Below, piece by piece: positions 11,328-22,290 of a stretch of 32,772 nt of DNA. The notes under the pieces were generated by a model that was given only the letters and a program-made list of their open reading frames with translations, was not told the origin of the DNA and made no database searches. Numbering within the stretch: the first letter of the stretch is position 1; each line of letters starts with the position of its first letter. Position numbers and translations under genes: made by a program. The DNA comes from Acanthamoeba sp. SK_2022b (lineage: Eukaryota > Discosea > Longamoebia > Acanthamoebidae): positions 1 through 32,772 of the forward strand of contig JANDJZ010000500.1 of the NCBI GenBank assembly GCA_027943245.1, written 5' to 3'.

Positions 11328-12158
11328 GAGGTTAACTTGTGCCAACAAACCACACGTGTTGGCGGTGGTTGAGCTGCATTTAACAAGAAATAACGTTTTT
11401 TTCGGTTGAAAACAGAGAAAAACTGTTTATTCCTCACCATCCCCTGAGTGCTGAATTTGCCAGTACTTGCACCATATCAGTCACAAGAATGTGGCAAATG
11501 TGGTGAAGGTGGGTGGTGGCTTGGTACAGCCCCACTCCCACTTGGTGAGGCATTCTTGGAGATGACAAGCCCTGGGGGTTTGTATGACAAGGGTTGCTGG
11601 ACCTGGCTGACCTCTGTGCCCCCCATGTACAAGGCAAGCTCTGACACTGTGACTAGTCAAGGTATGCTTTGAGTAGAACAACCACTGTGGCTAATGTGGT
11701 GACCACATCATCATCATCATCATCTGAAGATTCTGCTGCAGCTCTGACTGCCACACAGAAAAAGCAGCAGTTTGTGGGCCCCAAGGGCTGTATGGCTGGT
11801 GCTGCTGGATTGGCCTCTGCTGGTGGTGCACCCTGTATATTTATTTATTATCTGTTTTTATCCTCTTTTTGTTTATTTATCATTATTTATTAATATTTGC
11901 CATAATAATTATGGCTTGGGGGGGAGGGGCAGGTGGGGCCAAGAAGGTCTACAGTGTGGCAAAGGGCATTCTGCCAGAGATTGAGAATGAACGTAAGCTG
12001 TGCAAGGCCATGGAGCAGGTTCACATTGCACACCACACACAACACACAATACACACTGCACATGCACTCACCTTCTTCACACACAGTTGCCATTGAACTA
12101 CAACTTTTATATCCCTTGTTTGTGGACATCCTGCACCTGGTCAAGAGATCAAGTTCCA

Positions 12159-12244
12159 ACAATTTAAACACAAGTTGTGTACTTGACAAGATGTATGTCT
12201 ACAAACTTGTGTTTAAATTGTATACATACATCTTGTCAAGTACA
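12159..12244. repeat. Interleaved inverted repeats in A-B-A'-B' order
   Basis: Arm A (12159-12176, 18 bp) is the exact reverse complement of A' (12204-12221). Arm B (12178-12198, 21 bp) is the exact reverse complement of B' (12224-12244). The arms alternate A, B, A', B' with gaps of 1, 5 and 2 nt, so nearly all of the 86 bp is paired sequence. Hairpins A:A' and B:B' exclude each other unless a tight pseudoknot forms. The function is unknown. Confidence 0.9.
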
Positions 12245-12390
12245 AAACATCAAATTCTCAACACTGTTTAACCTCAAGGTTACAGAATTTGAAGCTTTTT
12301 TTTGAGGCCTTGCACATTTTTCAGTGTGTTTTGGATTTCGTTGGGGAAAAAGATTGCTGCCTCTTTCTAACGCGCACCAGGTTGGTACGT

Positions 12391-12396
12391 TTTATT
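12391..12396 (-). terminator. Probable poly(A) signal of the phosphatidylserine synthase gene
   Basis: AATAAA on the minus strand, about 110 nt after the stop codon. It fits a 3' end signal by sequence and position only. Confidence 0.4.
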
Positions 12397-12504
12397 GTAG
12401 GATAAGGCCTTACCCGTGAACAGCTTGTGATTAAAAATGGTGGTGGCAAGTGCCCGCATGAGGCCTGAAGGGCGAAAATTAAGAATAAATAAGGAGAACC
12501 AGTC

Positions 12505-14286
12505 TCAGGGCATCTTCCTCTTGGTCTTGCTGCCTCGGGGGTTTGAGGACTTGTCGAAGGAGAAGGCGAGACAGAACGAGAGGGCGAGGATGATGAACAG
12601 CCATATGGCGAGGATCTCGGTGGGCGGGGTGAGGTTGCTGTACTCGAGGTAGAGCGTCTTGGCGATGAAGGCCACCTCCACGCCCAGGAAGAGGAAGTTG
12701 ATGATCCGCCACTGATACCTCCAGATCCCCAGCTCACCGTTGCTGATGCGCCTTGGCGCGCCGCCCTTGGCCGATAGATCCTTGCCGCCGTTGGCCCGCT
12801 CCTTGGCGTAGGCCGAGGCCAGGTGCTGGTACAGTTCGGCATATAACCGCAGTTGCAGTCCGAACTGGCAGACGCCGTACCAGATGAAGATCAGGTGCGG
12901 CACCGGTACCCACATCACGTACTTGAAGGCGAACGGAATCACGAAACACGCTGCGTTTGTGTAATGTGTGTATGTATGTGGCAACGAGAAGAGAAGTAAG
13001 CGAAGAGAAGACGCACGGTTAATTACGAGACAAGCATTGATGGAGTGGTAGGGAGGCGGCATACCGATGCGGTGGAAGAAGAGGATAGCGAGGAAGACGA
13101 GCGGGCGCTTGTCGCTGCCAAAGAAGAGGTCGTAGACCTTGGAGAAGAAGGGCGAGGGGAAGAGGCTCAGCCGGTGGGGCTTGGGCGAGGGCTCGTTGAG
13201 AGGCACGGGCGCGAGCCAGGTCAGGGGCTGGATCTCGGTGGCGTGCGTGATGAGGTAGCCCGTGAGGCAGCCCAGAAGGTTGGCGCCGAAGATGTCCGCC
13301 AAGAAGTGGTCCCACCAGCACTGCACCACGTATCCACCACGGCATCAGTCAGAACGGGGCAAAGCAAAGCTCCACCGCTGGCCGTCGGGTCGACCGTACC
13401 TCACGGAAGTTGGGGAAGATGTGCTGCAGCGAGAGTTCGATGAGCTCATCGAACACGCCGATCGCGAATGCTGCATGCACGCAAAGGAGAAGCGATGATC
13501 AGACGACAGTGATGCGAGAGGAGGAGGAGGAGGAGGTGCTACGCATCGCAAAGCTGCGCATGCAACCAGCCATGAGCATGAACCCGGTGAAGTGAACAAA
13601 CACGAAGAAGTCATACAACGACTCATACACCTGTTACATAGAACAACGTCATCACCAGACTCGAGGGTGAGCAGGGCAAAGACGCCAAGTGATCGTGGGA
13701 GGCGGAGGAAGGGGGGAAAGCCTCCACGCACTTGACCGAGGTCGTCGCAGCTGTTGCCATAGTCCTTCTCGGGAAGGGGTCGTCCGAGCTTGGGATCGAG
13801 GACGGTCATCTCCAGCCGACCCTCGGCGGGGGAGAGGAGGAAGAGGTGGAGCAGAAAGCCCATGTGGATGCAGAGGATCGACACGCCCAGCTTGTTGGTG
13901 AGGAATTCGAACCAGAGCATGAGCTGTCGGCCTAATCGCCCGCGCCACGAGTGCGGGACGAGCGGAGGAACGGGACTGGTGGCGAGCGACACTGACTCAG
14001 GATGGACGTAGACCGAAAGCGATTGATGCATGATGAAGAGCACGATGTTGGAAATGGCGAGGTAGAGGTAGAGATTACAGGGCAGAACATGCTCCTTGTA
14101 GTGAAAGGCGACAAAGTTATTGAGTATGTAGACTGCAAACATCAGCGCCATGATGCCAAAGCTCAGCGTCTTCCATCTCGCCGATTCCCGCCAATCTTGC
14201 TTCGGATGGTCCTTCTTAAGCTTCTCCTTCCCACCGGCCACGCCCGCCTTCTTCCTCTTGGTTTCCATCATTTCGCCCACCTTCAT
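12505..14286 (-). CDS. Phosphatidylserine synthase, base-exchange type (PTDSS1/2 family)
   Basis: Exchanges the head group of phosphatidylcholine or phosphatidylethanolamine for serine in the endoplasmic reticulum membrane. The N-terminus is Lys-rich (METKRKKAGVAGGKEKLKK), followed by several hydrophobic helices (TLSFGIMALMFAVYILNNF, LYLAISNIVLFIMHQSL). The family signature spans an exon junction: FDELIELSLQHIFPNFRE, then CWWDHFLADIFGANLLGC (about 13270-13330). Further helices follow (VMWVPVPHLIFIWYGV, ILAIWLFIILALSFCLAFS). The protein ends with the basic tail GSKTKRKMP, like a dilysine-type ER retention tail but not an exact one. Two in-frame Met codons lie near the start, and I took the first (14284-14286). 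At least four introns are visible. The PSS1 versus PSS2 type cannot be decided by eye. Confidence 0.9.
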
Positions 14287-14468
14287 CGCTTGCCTCTACG
14301 CCCAAAGGGAGGGGGCTTTCGGTCTCTCCCTCGTGTGCAACGGACGCCGCTTTTCTCTCTGTTGCCCCAGCTTCGTCTTCTTGACTACCGCGTTCCGTAG
14401 CTCCAACTCCGTTTCAGACAAACGTGGAGAGAAGAGAGAGAGACACAGGACAGGACGTGTTTTGCTGG

Positions 14469-16240
14469 TCAACTGCTGGTGTTGGCCGTTGCTTTGGCCT
14501 CCTCCTTGCGCTGCCGCTTCTTTTGCTTACGCAGGACCTTACGCGCGGCGTCGAGCAGGGATTTGGCTCGCCGTATGGCCTCGGCGATGCCCACGAGCTC
14601 CGCCTGCAGGTCGCACTGCCGCTTCACCAGGCCTGCGGTGCGCTCGTCCGCGCCCACGGCCTCGATCTCCTTCTCGAGCAGGCGCAGCTCCTCGGTGGCC
14701 TCCTTCCTTCTCTTCCGCAGCTCTCTCATTCCCACAACCGGCTGTGCCGTCGCGGGCAAGGGTGGCCTCGCTTCCGCCACGCCAGCCTCCTTACCCCATC
14801 GCCCATGCCCATCGCTCTCCCCGAGACCCCTGGGTCGATCGCCAACGGCGCGTTGGCGGTGCCGGGGCTCGTCCAACGCGGCATGGACACGATCGGCGAT
14901 TGCCATCTCTGCCTTCCTCGCCACGGGGTCGTCTGTCTGTGGATAGAGGTGGAGCTGGCGGAGGCTGGAGTTGCGCTGGGCGGCGTCGGCGATGATGATC
15001 AGCTCGTCCACCGCGAGAAAGGTTCGGCTCAGGTTGAGGTGCGCAAGGGAGCAGTGCGGTGCCCGAAGGAGCCGCGACAGGGCTTCCACGCCCTCGCTCT
15101 TACTTGCCGGCTCCGCCGTTGCTACCTCGTCGCCTTCCACCTCCACAGGCCGAGCGCGATCCACGGCTGTGCCCACATGGTTTGCCAGCGTTGCGATCTC
15201 TTCTAGAGGGACCCCGTCCTTGCGTGCCAGCTCTTCGTGGGTCAGCTGCCACCCCAAGATGAGGGTCTCCAGTCGCGAACGCGGGTTTGCCTACGCCAGT
15301 GGGCAGTGCACCACAAGCACACGTTTGCCTTCATGCGGACTTTGGGCAGCGTCGATGGGGGAGAGCTCACCTCAAGTGCGGCAAAGAGGGAGGCCGCGCC
15401 CTTTGGAGTGAGCCCATTGTACTTGAGGCACAGGTAAGTCAGGCTCGTGTTCTGTCGTAGTGCGGCGGCCATGCTATCGGCGCCCTCATCGCCAAGGTGG
15501 CTTATGTCTAGCGATAGCCTGGAGGGTTACAATTGTCATGGTACAGCAAAAGGATTGTAAGCCATTAAGTCATCACAAGCCATACCTTGTGAGCGCGCCG
15601 CTCTCACACAACAACTGCGCCATGGCCCTGCCCCCCACTGGGCCGAAGTGATTGCCGCCCAAGAACAAGTGTTTGATCTTGCCATTGGTCCTTAGCACAT
15701 CTGGACGGTAGTGAGGCAAGTGTGGGTCGGGGCACGAACAAAAGTAGCACTACTTTGGTGGCTGCTGGTACCTGCGAACACAAGAGCCCCCTCAGGCCCG
15801 AGTTGTGTGTTGAAGAAGTCGAGGGACGTGAGGCCAGGCGATGTGTCCGCAGCCACCGCAGAGCGAAGGACGGCCTCGGCGCCGGGCAGTGTGAGTGGGT
15901 TGCGCTTCAACCAGAGCTTGGTGAGGGTGCCGCTCATCCCGCTCCTGTCGAGGGCCGCAGCCAGGGCGCGTGCGGCCTCGGCGCCCATGTTGGTGCCGCC
16001 CAGGTGAAGAACCTCCACTACTCCATCACCTTCAGCCGCCTGCCCCACCAAACGGCTCAACAAGTCGTGCAGCGCCTCGTCGCTGCAGTTCGCCCAGAGG
16101 TCGGGGTTGTCGGGAAGATAGAGCTGCAGCCGGCTCGGCCGCCCATCTCTCGCCTTGCACAAGGCAGCCAGCTCTTGGCCGAGCGTCTGCGGCGTGAGCC
16201 CACGCCCGCCCCAGTCCCGCTTCACCACCGGCGCCAACAT
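14469..16240 (-). CDS. Leucine-rich-repeat protein (ribonuclease-inhibitor-like) with C-terminal coiled coil
   Basis: Repeats of the ribonuclease-inhibitor type (LxxLxLxxNxLxxxGAxxL) run through several exons: VEVLHLGGTNMGAEAARALA, TKLWLKRNPLTLPGAEAVL, LTSLDFFNTQLGPEGALVFA, KHLFLGGNHFGPVGGRAMA, LSLDISHLGDEGADSMAAAL and TYLCLKYNGLTPKGAASLF, then two looser repeats (LAHLNLSRTFLAVDELIII, LRQLHLYPQ). The last ~130 residues are charged and helical (RELRKRRKEATEELRLLEKE...), a likely coiled coil, ending in a Lys/Arg-rich tail (KQKKRQRKEEAKATANTSS). The start is MLAPVVKRDWGG at 16238-16240. Such proteins usually serve as binding scaffolds. No partner can be named. Confidence 0.85.
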
Positions 16241-16310
16241 CGGCGAAAATAATAAATAATAAATAATTCTCTGAAGTTGTTAATAAATAACTGGGTTGTA
16301 TTTGGTGCGC

Positions 16311-19060
16311 TTAAGCTCTGGTGAGGTCCTGTCCGAGGTCTTCCGAGGTGGTGGGGTCATCGTTGGTGGTGAGAGGAGTGTGGTCCTGCTTGATCATCGC
16401 CTGGAGCCGCTGCTTGAGGTAGCGCTGCTGCTTCTGCTTCTTGATGTAGTCTTCTCGCGTCTTACGCGCCTCCTCGCGCTCCCTCGCGATGTCCTGGAAG
16501 GAGGGGTAGGCCACGAAGACGAACCCGCTCGGGTCGTCGGATTGGTAGTCGTCCGTCATGTCGCCGTCGCCGCAGTAGATCACCTCGCCCAGCTGGTTCC
16601 ACTCCACCTTTTCCTCGTCCACCACAATCTCCTCCTCTTCATCCGCCACCACTTCCTTCTTGGTGGTCGAACCCCGTGAGGTTCGCGCCCCACTGGGGGA
16701 GGCCGCGGCGAACGACAGTGCGTCGCCAAAGGGCAGCGCCTTCTTGCGCGGGTTTGGCGGTTGGCATCGCGGACAGATGTAGGTCTTCAGGTCCTGGCCC
16801 TCCTCCTGTGGGAGACGACACACCAGCAAACGTGACAGAGACACGGTGAGACCCCCGAAAGTGGGGAAGGCGAGGAAGAGATGTCGGCCGACGACGAGAG
16901 ACGGAAGAGGAGGAGGTACCGGTGTGAGCCCGACGCAGCCGCCGTGAAACCACTCGTTGCACTTGTCGCACGCGATCATGAAGCCGTACTCCTCGGGCGA
17001 GCGGCAGATGCAGAAGATCGAGCCCTCGTCGTCTCCCTCGGCCGCGCGGCCCTTTCGGTCGGTTCGGCTGCGCTTGTTGCCCGGGGAGATCTGCTTGGGG
17101 GGCCTCGATGGCTCCGTGTCCATCGGTTCGGTCTTGGACGGTCGGCTGCTGCTGCTGGCGCCTCCGCTGCTGCTGCTGCCGCCGCCGCTGGTCTTCTTTC
17201 GCTTCACCGACCGCTCGGCAGCGGCGAGCTCCTTCACCTTCTCCCACTCTACGTCGCTCTTCTTCTGCACAGCAGTGCCTCCTCTTCTTCGCGAGGACCA
17301 GTTGTTGATGATCTCGTCGTCTTCGTTGTCCACCAGGCCCAGGTCGATGTACTCGTCGTCGAACGACGATGACGTCGACTTCTTCGAGGGCTTGCCATTC
17401 GACTTGCTGCCGCCGCCCTTTTTCTTGGCCTCCTCTTTCGACTTTCGCTTTCGCTTTTTGTCGTGGGCGTCGTCCTTCCGCTTGGCCTTGGCCTTGTCGA
17501 GTTCCTTCTGTCGCATGATCAGGGCAATCTCGCGGTCCTTCTGAGGAATGAGGTTCATGAAGTAGAGGAGGTGCGCCGTGGGCACCTCGTAGAGCGACGG
17601 CTGCAGGGTCGTGACCGGCTGCGCGGGCGGCGGGACCACCGCAGGCAGCGCGTGGTGCTGCGCCTGATAAGGTGCCAACGGCGCAGAGGCTGCCGCGAGC
17701 CGCGAAAGGTGGTCCGGATGCAGCTGCTGCGGGTCGGCGCCGTACGGCACCAGGGCGGGGTGGAGCGGAGCGAGGCCGGAGGTCTGCATCATGGGGTTGC
17801 CGCCGAAGAGGTTGTACATAAGCACGGCACTGTTGAGGTTGTTGTTGGACGAGGGCGGCGAGGGCAGCTTTCCAGAGGCGGAAAGAGATGCGGCGTGGGT
17901 GGGCGGGAGCGGCGGCAGAGGGACGGAGGCGACTGACGGCGGAGCGCTGAGCTTCGAGGGCAGCCCTCCGCCGCCGCCGCCAGAGGAGCTCGGTGGCGAG
18001 GGCGAGGGCCCACCGTAGCCGGTCTTCATGTAGGGAAGGATGCCGGGCAGTGGAACGGAGGAATTGGAGGCCTGCTGCGGCTGCTGCTGCTGTCGACTGG
18101 CGGGCAGTAGCTGAGAGTAGGTGGTAGTCGTGTGCGCCGGTGGCTCCGAGTTGGAGAGGCGGCGCAGGGGAGACGAGGAGACGCTCGAGTTCAGCAGTGA
18201 CGACGTGGGCGGAAGAAGCCGCGGCTGCTGTTGTTGCGAAGAGGAGTAGGAGGCCGGGGAAGTGGTGGAGGAAGAAGTAGAGGAAGTGGAGGAGGAAGTG
18301 GCGGTGGTAGAAGAAGAGGTGTGGTGGAGATGGTGAGGCTGCGCGTGCTTGACCTCGATTATCTCGACTCCGTCGTCGTCGGCGCTGCCAGCATAGTCGC
18401 GCGCTACGTAGTCGCCCTGCCGGAGGTCGATCTTGCGCGCGTCGCGGAAGGAGGAGGGCAGGGGCAGTGAGGTGAGCGATGAGATCGACGGCAGTAGAGT
18501 CGGCTTCGGGGGCTCGGGTCTCTTGTTGGACGTCACCGGCGGGGCAGACGGAGTCGAGTAGAGCGGAAGGCGGGTCAGCAGAAACTCGCAAAACACCGAG
18601 CCGTCGCCGCGTCGGCCCGATTCGTCCCGCGCGGCTGAGTCTTCGACGTAGTGTCGCACCGAGTACAGGCCGTCGTATCGGTACCACATCCTCTCGTCGG
18701 CCTTCTCGTTAGAGCGACCGCTCTTGCTGCTCTCGTAGTCCGCCCGCCAGCCTCGCACCAGCCGAACAGGCACGTCGTTCAGCACGTTTATCTGCACACA
18801 GTGAGTAACGTACGCCCAAAAAGGGTTAGCCCGGCGAGCTCGCAATAACTGCGCAGCGATTAGTGGCCCGTTCATGTGCGTGGTCAATTGCCACGAACCT
18901 GGAGGATGGCTCTCTCGATCTGATTCTCGTGCGAATTGGTGACGCACGTGTACAGGAGTCGCTCATTCACTGGTGGAGCTCCCGAATCGGAAAGAAGGAT
19001 TGAGTCCGCTCCTGGACGTCCATATACAGGACCGTACATCAGCACATGCCCTAGTAGTAG

Positions 19061-19091
<31 letters not shown>

Positions 19092-21811
19092 AATAATAAT
19101 AATAATAATAATACAACGGCAGGCGGTACCCTTCTCCATGTTGCCGCAGATGGAAGTCGAGTAGGTCATGTGCAGGCCCATGCGGTACAGGTCGTGTCGC
19201 GAGTAGAAGATGCGTCCCACGTAATCCTGCAAATCATCGACCACTGCGCCCTTTCCTGCTTTGTGTAAGAGAGGCCGTCAAGTCAACCAGAACCGGGGCA
19301 GTGGGGATATCGGGGAGGGGGACAGTGCCTCCCCTCTGCGCGTTCGCTCGGCCGGGCGTGTTTTCATTTCCTTTTTCGTCGCCGTCGTCCTCGTCGATGT
19401 AGATGACGTTCTGGGAGCTATTTACATTGCGCGACGGAGCGCTGTTCTTGGCTGCGGTCTGAGAGCCCGAGCCCCGCCCCTCTTCTGTACGCGACAGGCT
19501 GCTTCGTAGTTGCGAATCCCTGGCGGACGCGGCGGCGGCGGCAGCCGGTGCAGCGATCTTCTTAGCCGCGAGCCGGCGAAAGCATAGTACGATGTTACCG
19601 CCCGTCACGTGCTCATCGCTCTGCGGCACCTACGGGAACACAGAGAACAAAACACAGATGACCACGAGTCAGACACCGCGTGGCGTCAGCCGCGAGCAGG
19701 AAGGTGCATATTGTGTGTTACCGAGTAGTCGTAGACAGAGCGCGCTGCCCGATGTACAAAGAGAGCAGCGTTGGCCTCCATCACGACGCGGACGTGCGGC
19801 AGCTTGCTGGCCATGGCGAAGTCCTGCCTGGCCTTTGCCTTGGGCGAAAGCAGAATATTGCGCTTTCTGCACGAGCGAGGAGACACCAAACAGATGCAAG
19901 TCAGTTCAGATCCATGAAGCTCAGCTTGAGCGCCTGGCTCGAGCTGTTGCGAGGCACGACATACTGTCCCAGACAAATGAACACGGCGTCTGTGTCGTGG
20001 CTCTGCGCATCCTCCGAATAGCCTCCCGAGGACTCAGAGCCTGTGTCGGAGAGATACATGAGCGGTCACCGCGGGCACGGGGCAGGTGTCTATGCGAGAA
20101 TCCGGATTTTCACCATTTCGAAAATAGGCGCAGTGAACGGCGTTGAAGGTCGTGTGAAACTCGGATTCCAGTTTGTCTCTGAGCTCGCGAAGAAGAGGGA
20201 TCCTCGTCCACTCTTCGTGCTTGATGACCGCACCACCCGAGGTCAGCTCTGATTGGGCGTCGCCAAACCTGTGGAGCATCCACACCAACAGACAAGGGTG
20301 AGCACGTCTCGATGCCATTCGCCAAAGAAGGAGGTTTCGTGGGAGCTGTACCAAGCAAATCTGGATGGTGTTCGCCCACTACAGTTCTCGCGATCTTCCA
20401 TCCAGCATGTCTGTGTTGTCAGGTTCGAGAAGAGCGCGGCGCCTAATTGAAACGATCTGATCAAACTTTTTGAAAACGGCTAGAGTTTCCTTTTATCTCA
20501 AACGCATGCCTTATTTAAAGATATGGCGCGTTTTAGGAGCGGATCCATATTAGGATTTGCTATGTAATCGTTCATCTAGATATAAAAAAGACCCGATGAA
20601 CCAATCGGCAGATTAATTGGACCTCCGTTCTTAAGAATTTCGTTGCAACAATTTGAGAGCTTGCAAGCTTTAACGCGAGGACGGACGGATCGAGTTGAAG
20701 TAGCGACGAGGGGAACGTACCAGTATCGGGAAATAGGAAATGGCGCCTGAACTGGACAGAGGGCGCGCCGTCCGAACAGAGCGAAAGCGAAGCCCTCTTC
20801 CCGGCCTCGGTGTCGGCCATCTCCGCCAGCGAGGGAAAGACGATGTAGTTCCTACCTGCGGCGCTCTCCTTCGCCGGCTCTTTCGCGACGGCCCGTGGCT
20901 TCGTCTCCGCGTGACTGGACGTTGGCTGCTTGACCATGCCGCCGCCATCTTTCGGGACACCTTCAAAAAAAAAATTAGAGGAGACACGGCAACAGCAATG
21001 AAGGTTAAAAGCGGGGGATGAGAGGGGGGGGGGTACTTGGTGTTGTCTGTCGGTGACGTGGTTTGTGGTCACTGAGTTCTTGGCCGCCATGGTGTTGTTG
21101 CTGGTTGGACTTTCCTGGCCACGGGTCGACCGTGGAGTGAGCGTTCGCGTTTGGCTCCGCCTCTTTGGCGGCCGCGGCCACCGAAGAAGATGTGGAGGAC
21201 GAGGAGGAAGAAGCCGAAGAAGAGGAAGAGGGTGGAGGTGGAAATCTCCGCAGGGTGTCGGTGGTGGGTGGAAGAGAAGCAAGGGTAAAGGGCGGTAGGG
21301 TGATGGACACGACGGGTAGAGCGACAGCGCGCTTCTCGCCCGACGAGAGCGTCTTGTGCAAACGAACTCCAGCGCCGCCCTGAGGCACAGTCGTGTTGCG
21401 CAACAGAGGGCTGCCGCCACTAGCCGCGGCTCCCCCGCTTCCGCCGTTTGCCGGACCGCCACTCGTGGCGGCAGAAAGCAAGGAGGCAGGTCCTCGCGAA
21501 GATGATGTTGAAGAGGATTGGGAAGATGTTGTTGAGGCTGTTGCGGAGGCAGAAAGGGACGAGGAAGTCAGAGTAGTACTTGAAGAAGGAGGCGGCGGTG
21601 AGGAAGGCAGTTTGTGCTTGAGTGCTGACAGGGGTTGTTGTTGGGCTTGGGGCGGTTTGTGGGCAGACCAAAAGTCACTTCCGCTTGTCATAATCTTGAT
21701 GTCGACAGGCTGCGCTGTGGTATGTCCCCACGAGCCGGCAGTGCTTGGGGTTGATGAGGAGGTGGGGGCAGGTGGGTCATCTTGAATCATCATGGTAGGC
21801 GCTGACTGCAT
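16311..21811 (-). CDS. AlkB-like fold + SRA (YDG) domain + PHD finger chromatin protein
   Basis: N-terminus (about 21032-21811): disordered Ser/Thr/Pro-rich. The AlkB-like 2OG-dioxygenase fold then spans six exons: one ending at 20721, then 20352-20442, 20114-20268, 19965-20040, 19722-19866 and one from 19629. All are joined by GT-AG introns in phase. Landmarks are LFSNLTTQTCW, SRFAWFGDAQ, FNAVHCAYFRNG, AVFICLGQ and GGNIVLCFRRL. The usual HxD...H iron ligands read YxE...Y. A spacer with an acidic VIYIDEDDGDE motif follows. The SRA domain covers about 18580-19235: DYVGRIFYSRHDLYRMGLH, DSILLSDSG, NDVPVRLVRGW and YRYDGLYSV. A long Pro/Gln/Ser-rich linker leads to a C4HC3 PHD finger (FCICRSPEE, CDKCNEWFHGGC, YICPRC) split by intron 16806-16919. 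SRA domains bind modified or methylated DNA and PHD fingers read histone H3 tails. The weak link is the junction near 19250, where several in-phase donors exist. The start ATG is provisional. Two genes instead of one cannot be ruled out. Confidence 0.75.
19061..19114. repeat. Compound (GAT)n(AAT)n trinucleotide repeat filling an SRA-gene intron
   Basis: About ten GAT units followed by about eight AAT units. It makes up most of the 79-bp intron 19051-19129, which starts GTACCG and ends ACTAG on the gene strand, right at the repeat's edge. Confidence 0.9.
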
Positions 21812-22290
21812 AATACATCCGCTGGACGTGCGTGCTGTTGTGGGTGAGTTCTTAGACACCCCTGCTGCGGCGAGTCGTGGAATCTTCCACTTGAATGTTC
21901 GGCAGAGCTCAGACGTCCAAAGACGAGGGCTAGCCAAGTTGAGGTGGGGGTGAGGAAAAAGCAGGAACCCTCTCTGGGCTCTCTCCGCACACGTTGTTGG
22001 CCCACACAAAAAACAGCCTGTCACACCGAACAGGGGAAAACGACCTGTCGGTAACCCCCGCGAGCCACATTTTTTCCTGGGAGCACCGTACCATTAGGAA
22101 AACGATAGCAAATCCGGACATTTGAACTCCGATACGTCTTTTCGCTGAACGCTCGCGAGCTGTTGGTTTGACCAGGTCAAAGGCACCAACAGCAATTGCA
22201 CCAGCAACAAACTTTGCCATGATCCCAGGGTACGCAAAGGAAAGGGAATGGGATCGTTGTTGAGAAGTACAACACATTTGCTGGCGATGT
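21812..22290. other. Intergenic stretch between the AlkB/SRA/PHD gene and PEX11
   Basis: These 479 bp hold the PEX11 3' end region and the promoter of the AlkB/SRA/PHD gene, both on the minus strand. A frame starting MAKFVAGAIAV at 22222 is open for about 95 codons. It could be an upstream exon of the AlkB/SRA/PHD gene through a phase-compatible donor near 22092, or merely open by chance. I see no conserved motif in it. Confidence 0.45.

Larger units (their letters stand above)
10937..12504. other. Gene-poor, lower-GC island with palindromes
   Basis: This 1.57 kb stretch between the nitrilase-like gene and the phosphatidylserine synthase is clearly richer in A and T than its surroundings and holds no recognisable gene. 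Plus-strand fragments could be exons or relics: about 11510-11665 (containing GEAFLEMTSPGGLYDKG), about 11690-11835 (a Ser run, then KKQQFVGPKGCMAGAAG) and about 11910-12020 (containing KKVYSVAKGILPEIENER). Their codons lack the strong GC preference at third positions seen in flanking genes. TTTATT runs (11840-11895) separate two of them. I recognise none of these pieces. Confidence 0.6.

Noticed and set aside
11300..12276. Terminal inverted repeats of a defined transposon
   Set aside because: Only a 9-base inverted match was found near the ends, with no target-site duplication and no transposase fragment that I recognise.
22092..22222. MAKFVAGAIAV open frame after PEX11 as a separate small gene
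   Set aside because: No known motif, no clear splice partner, and it lies within the likely PEX11 3' UTR. Kept only as a possible upstream exon of the next gene.
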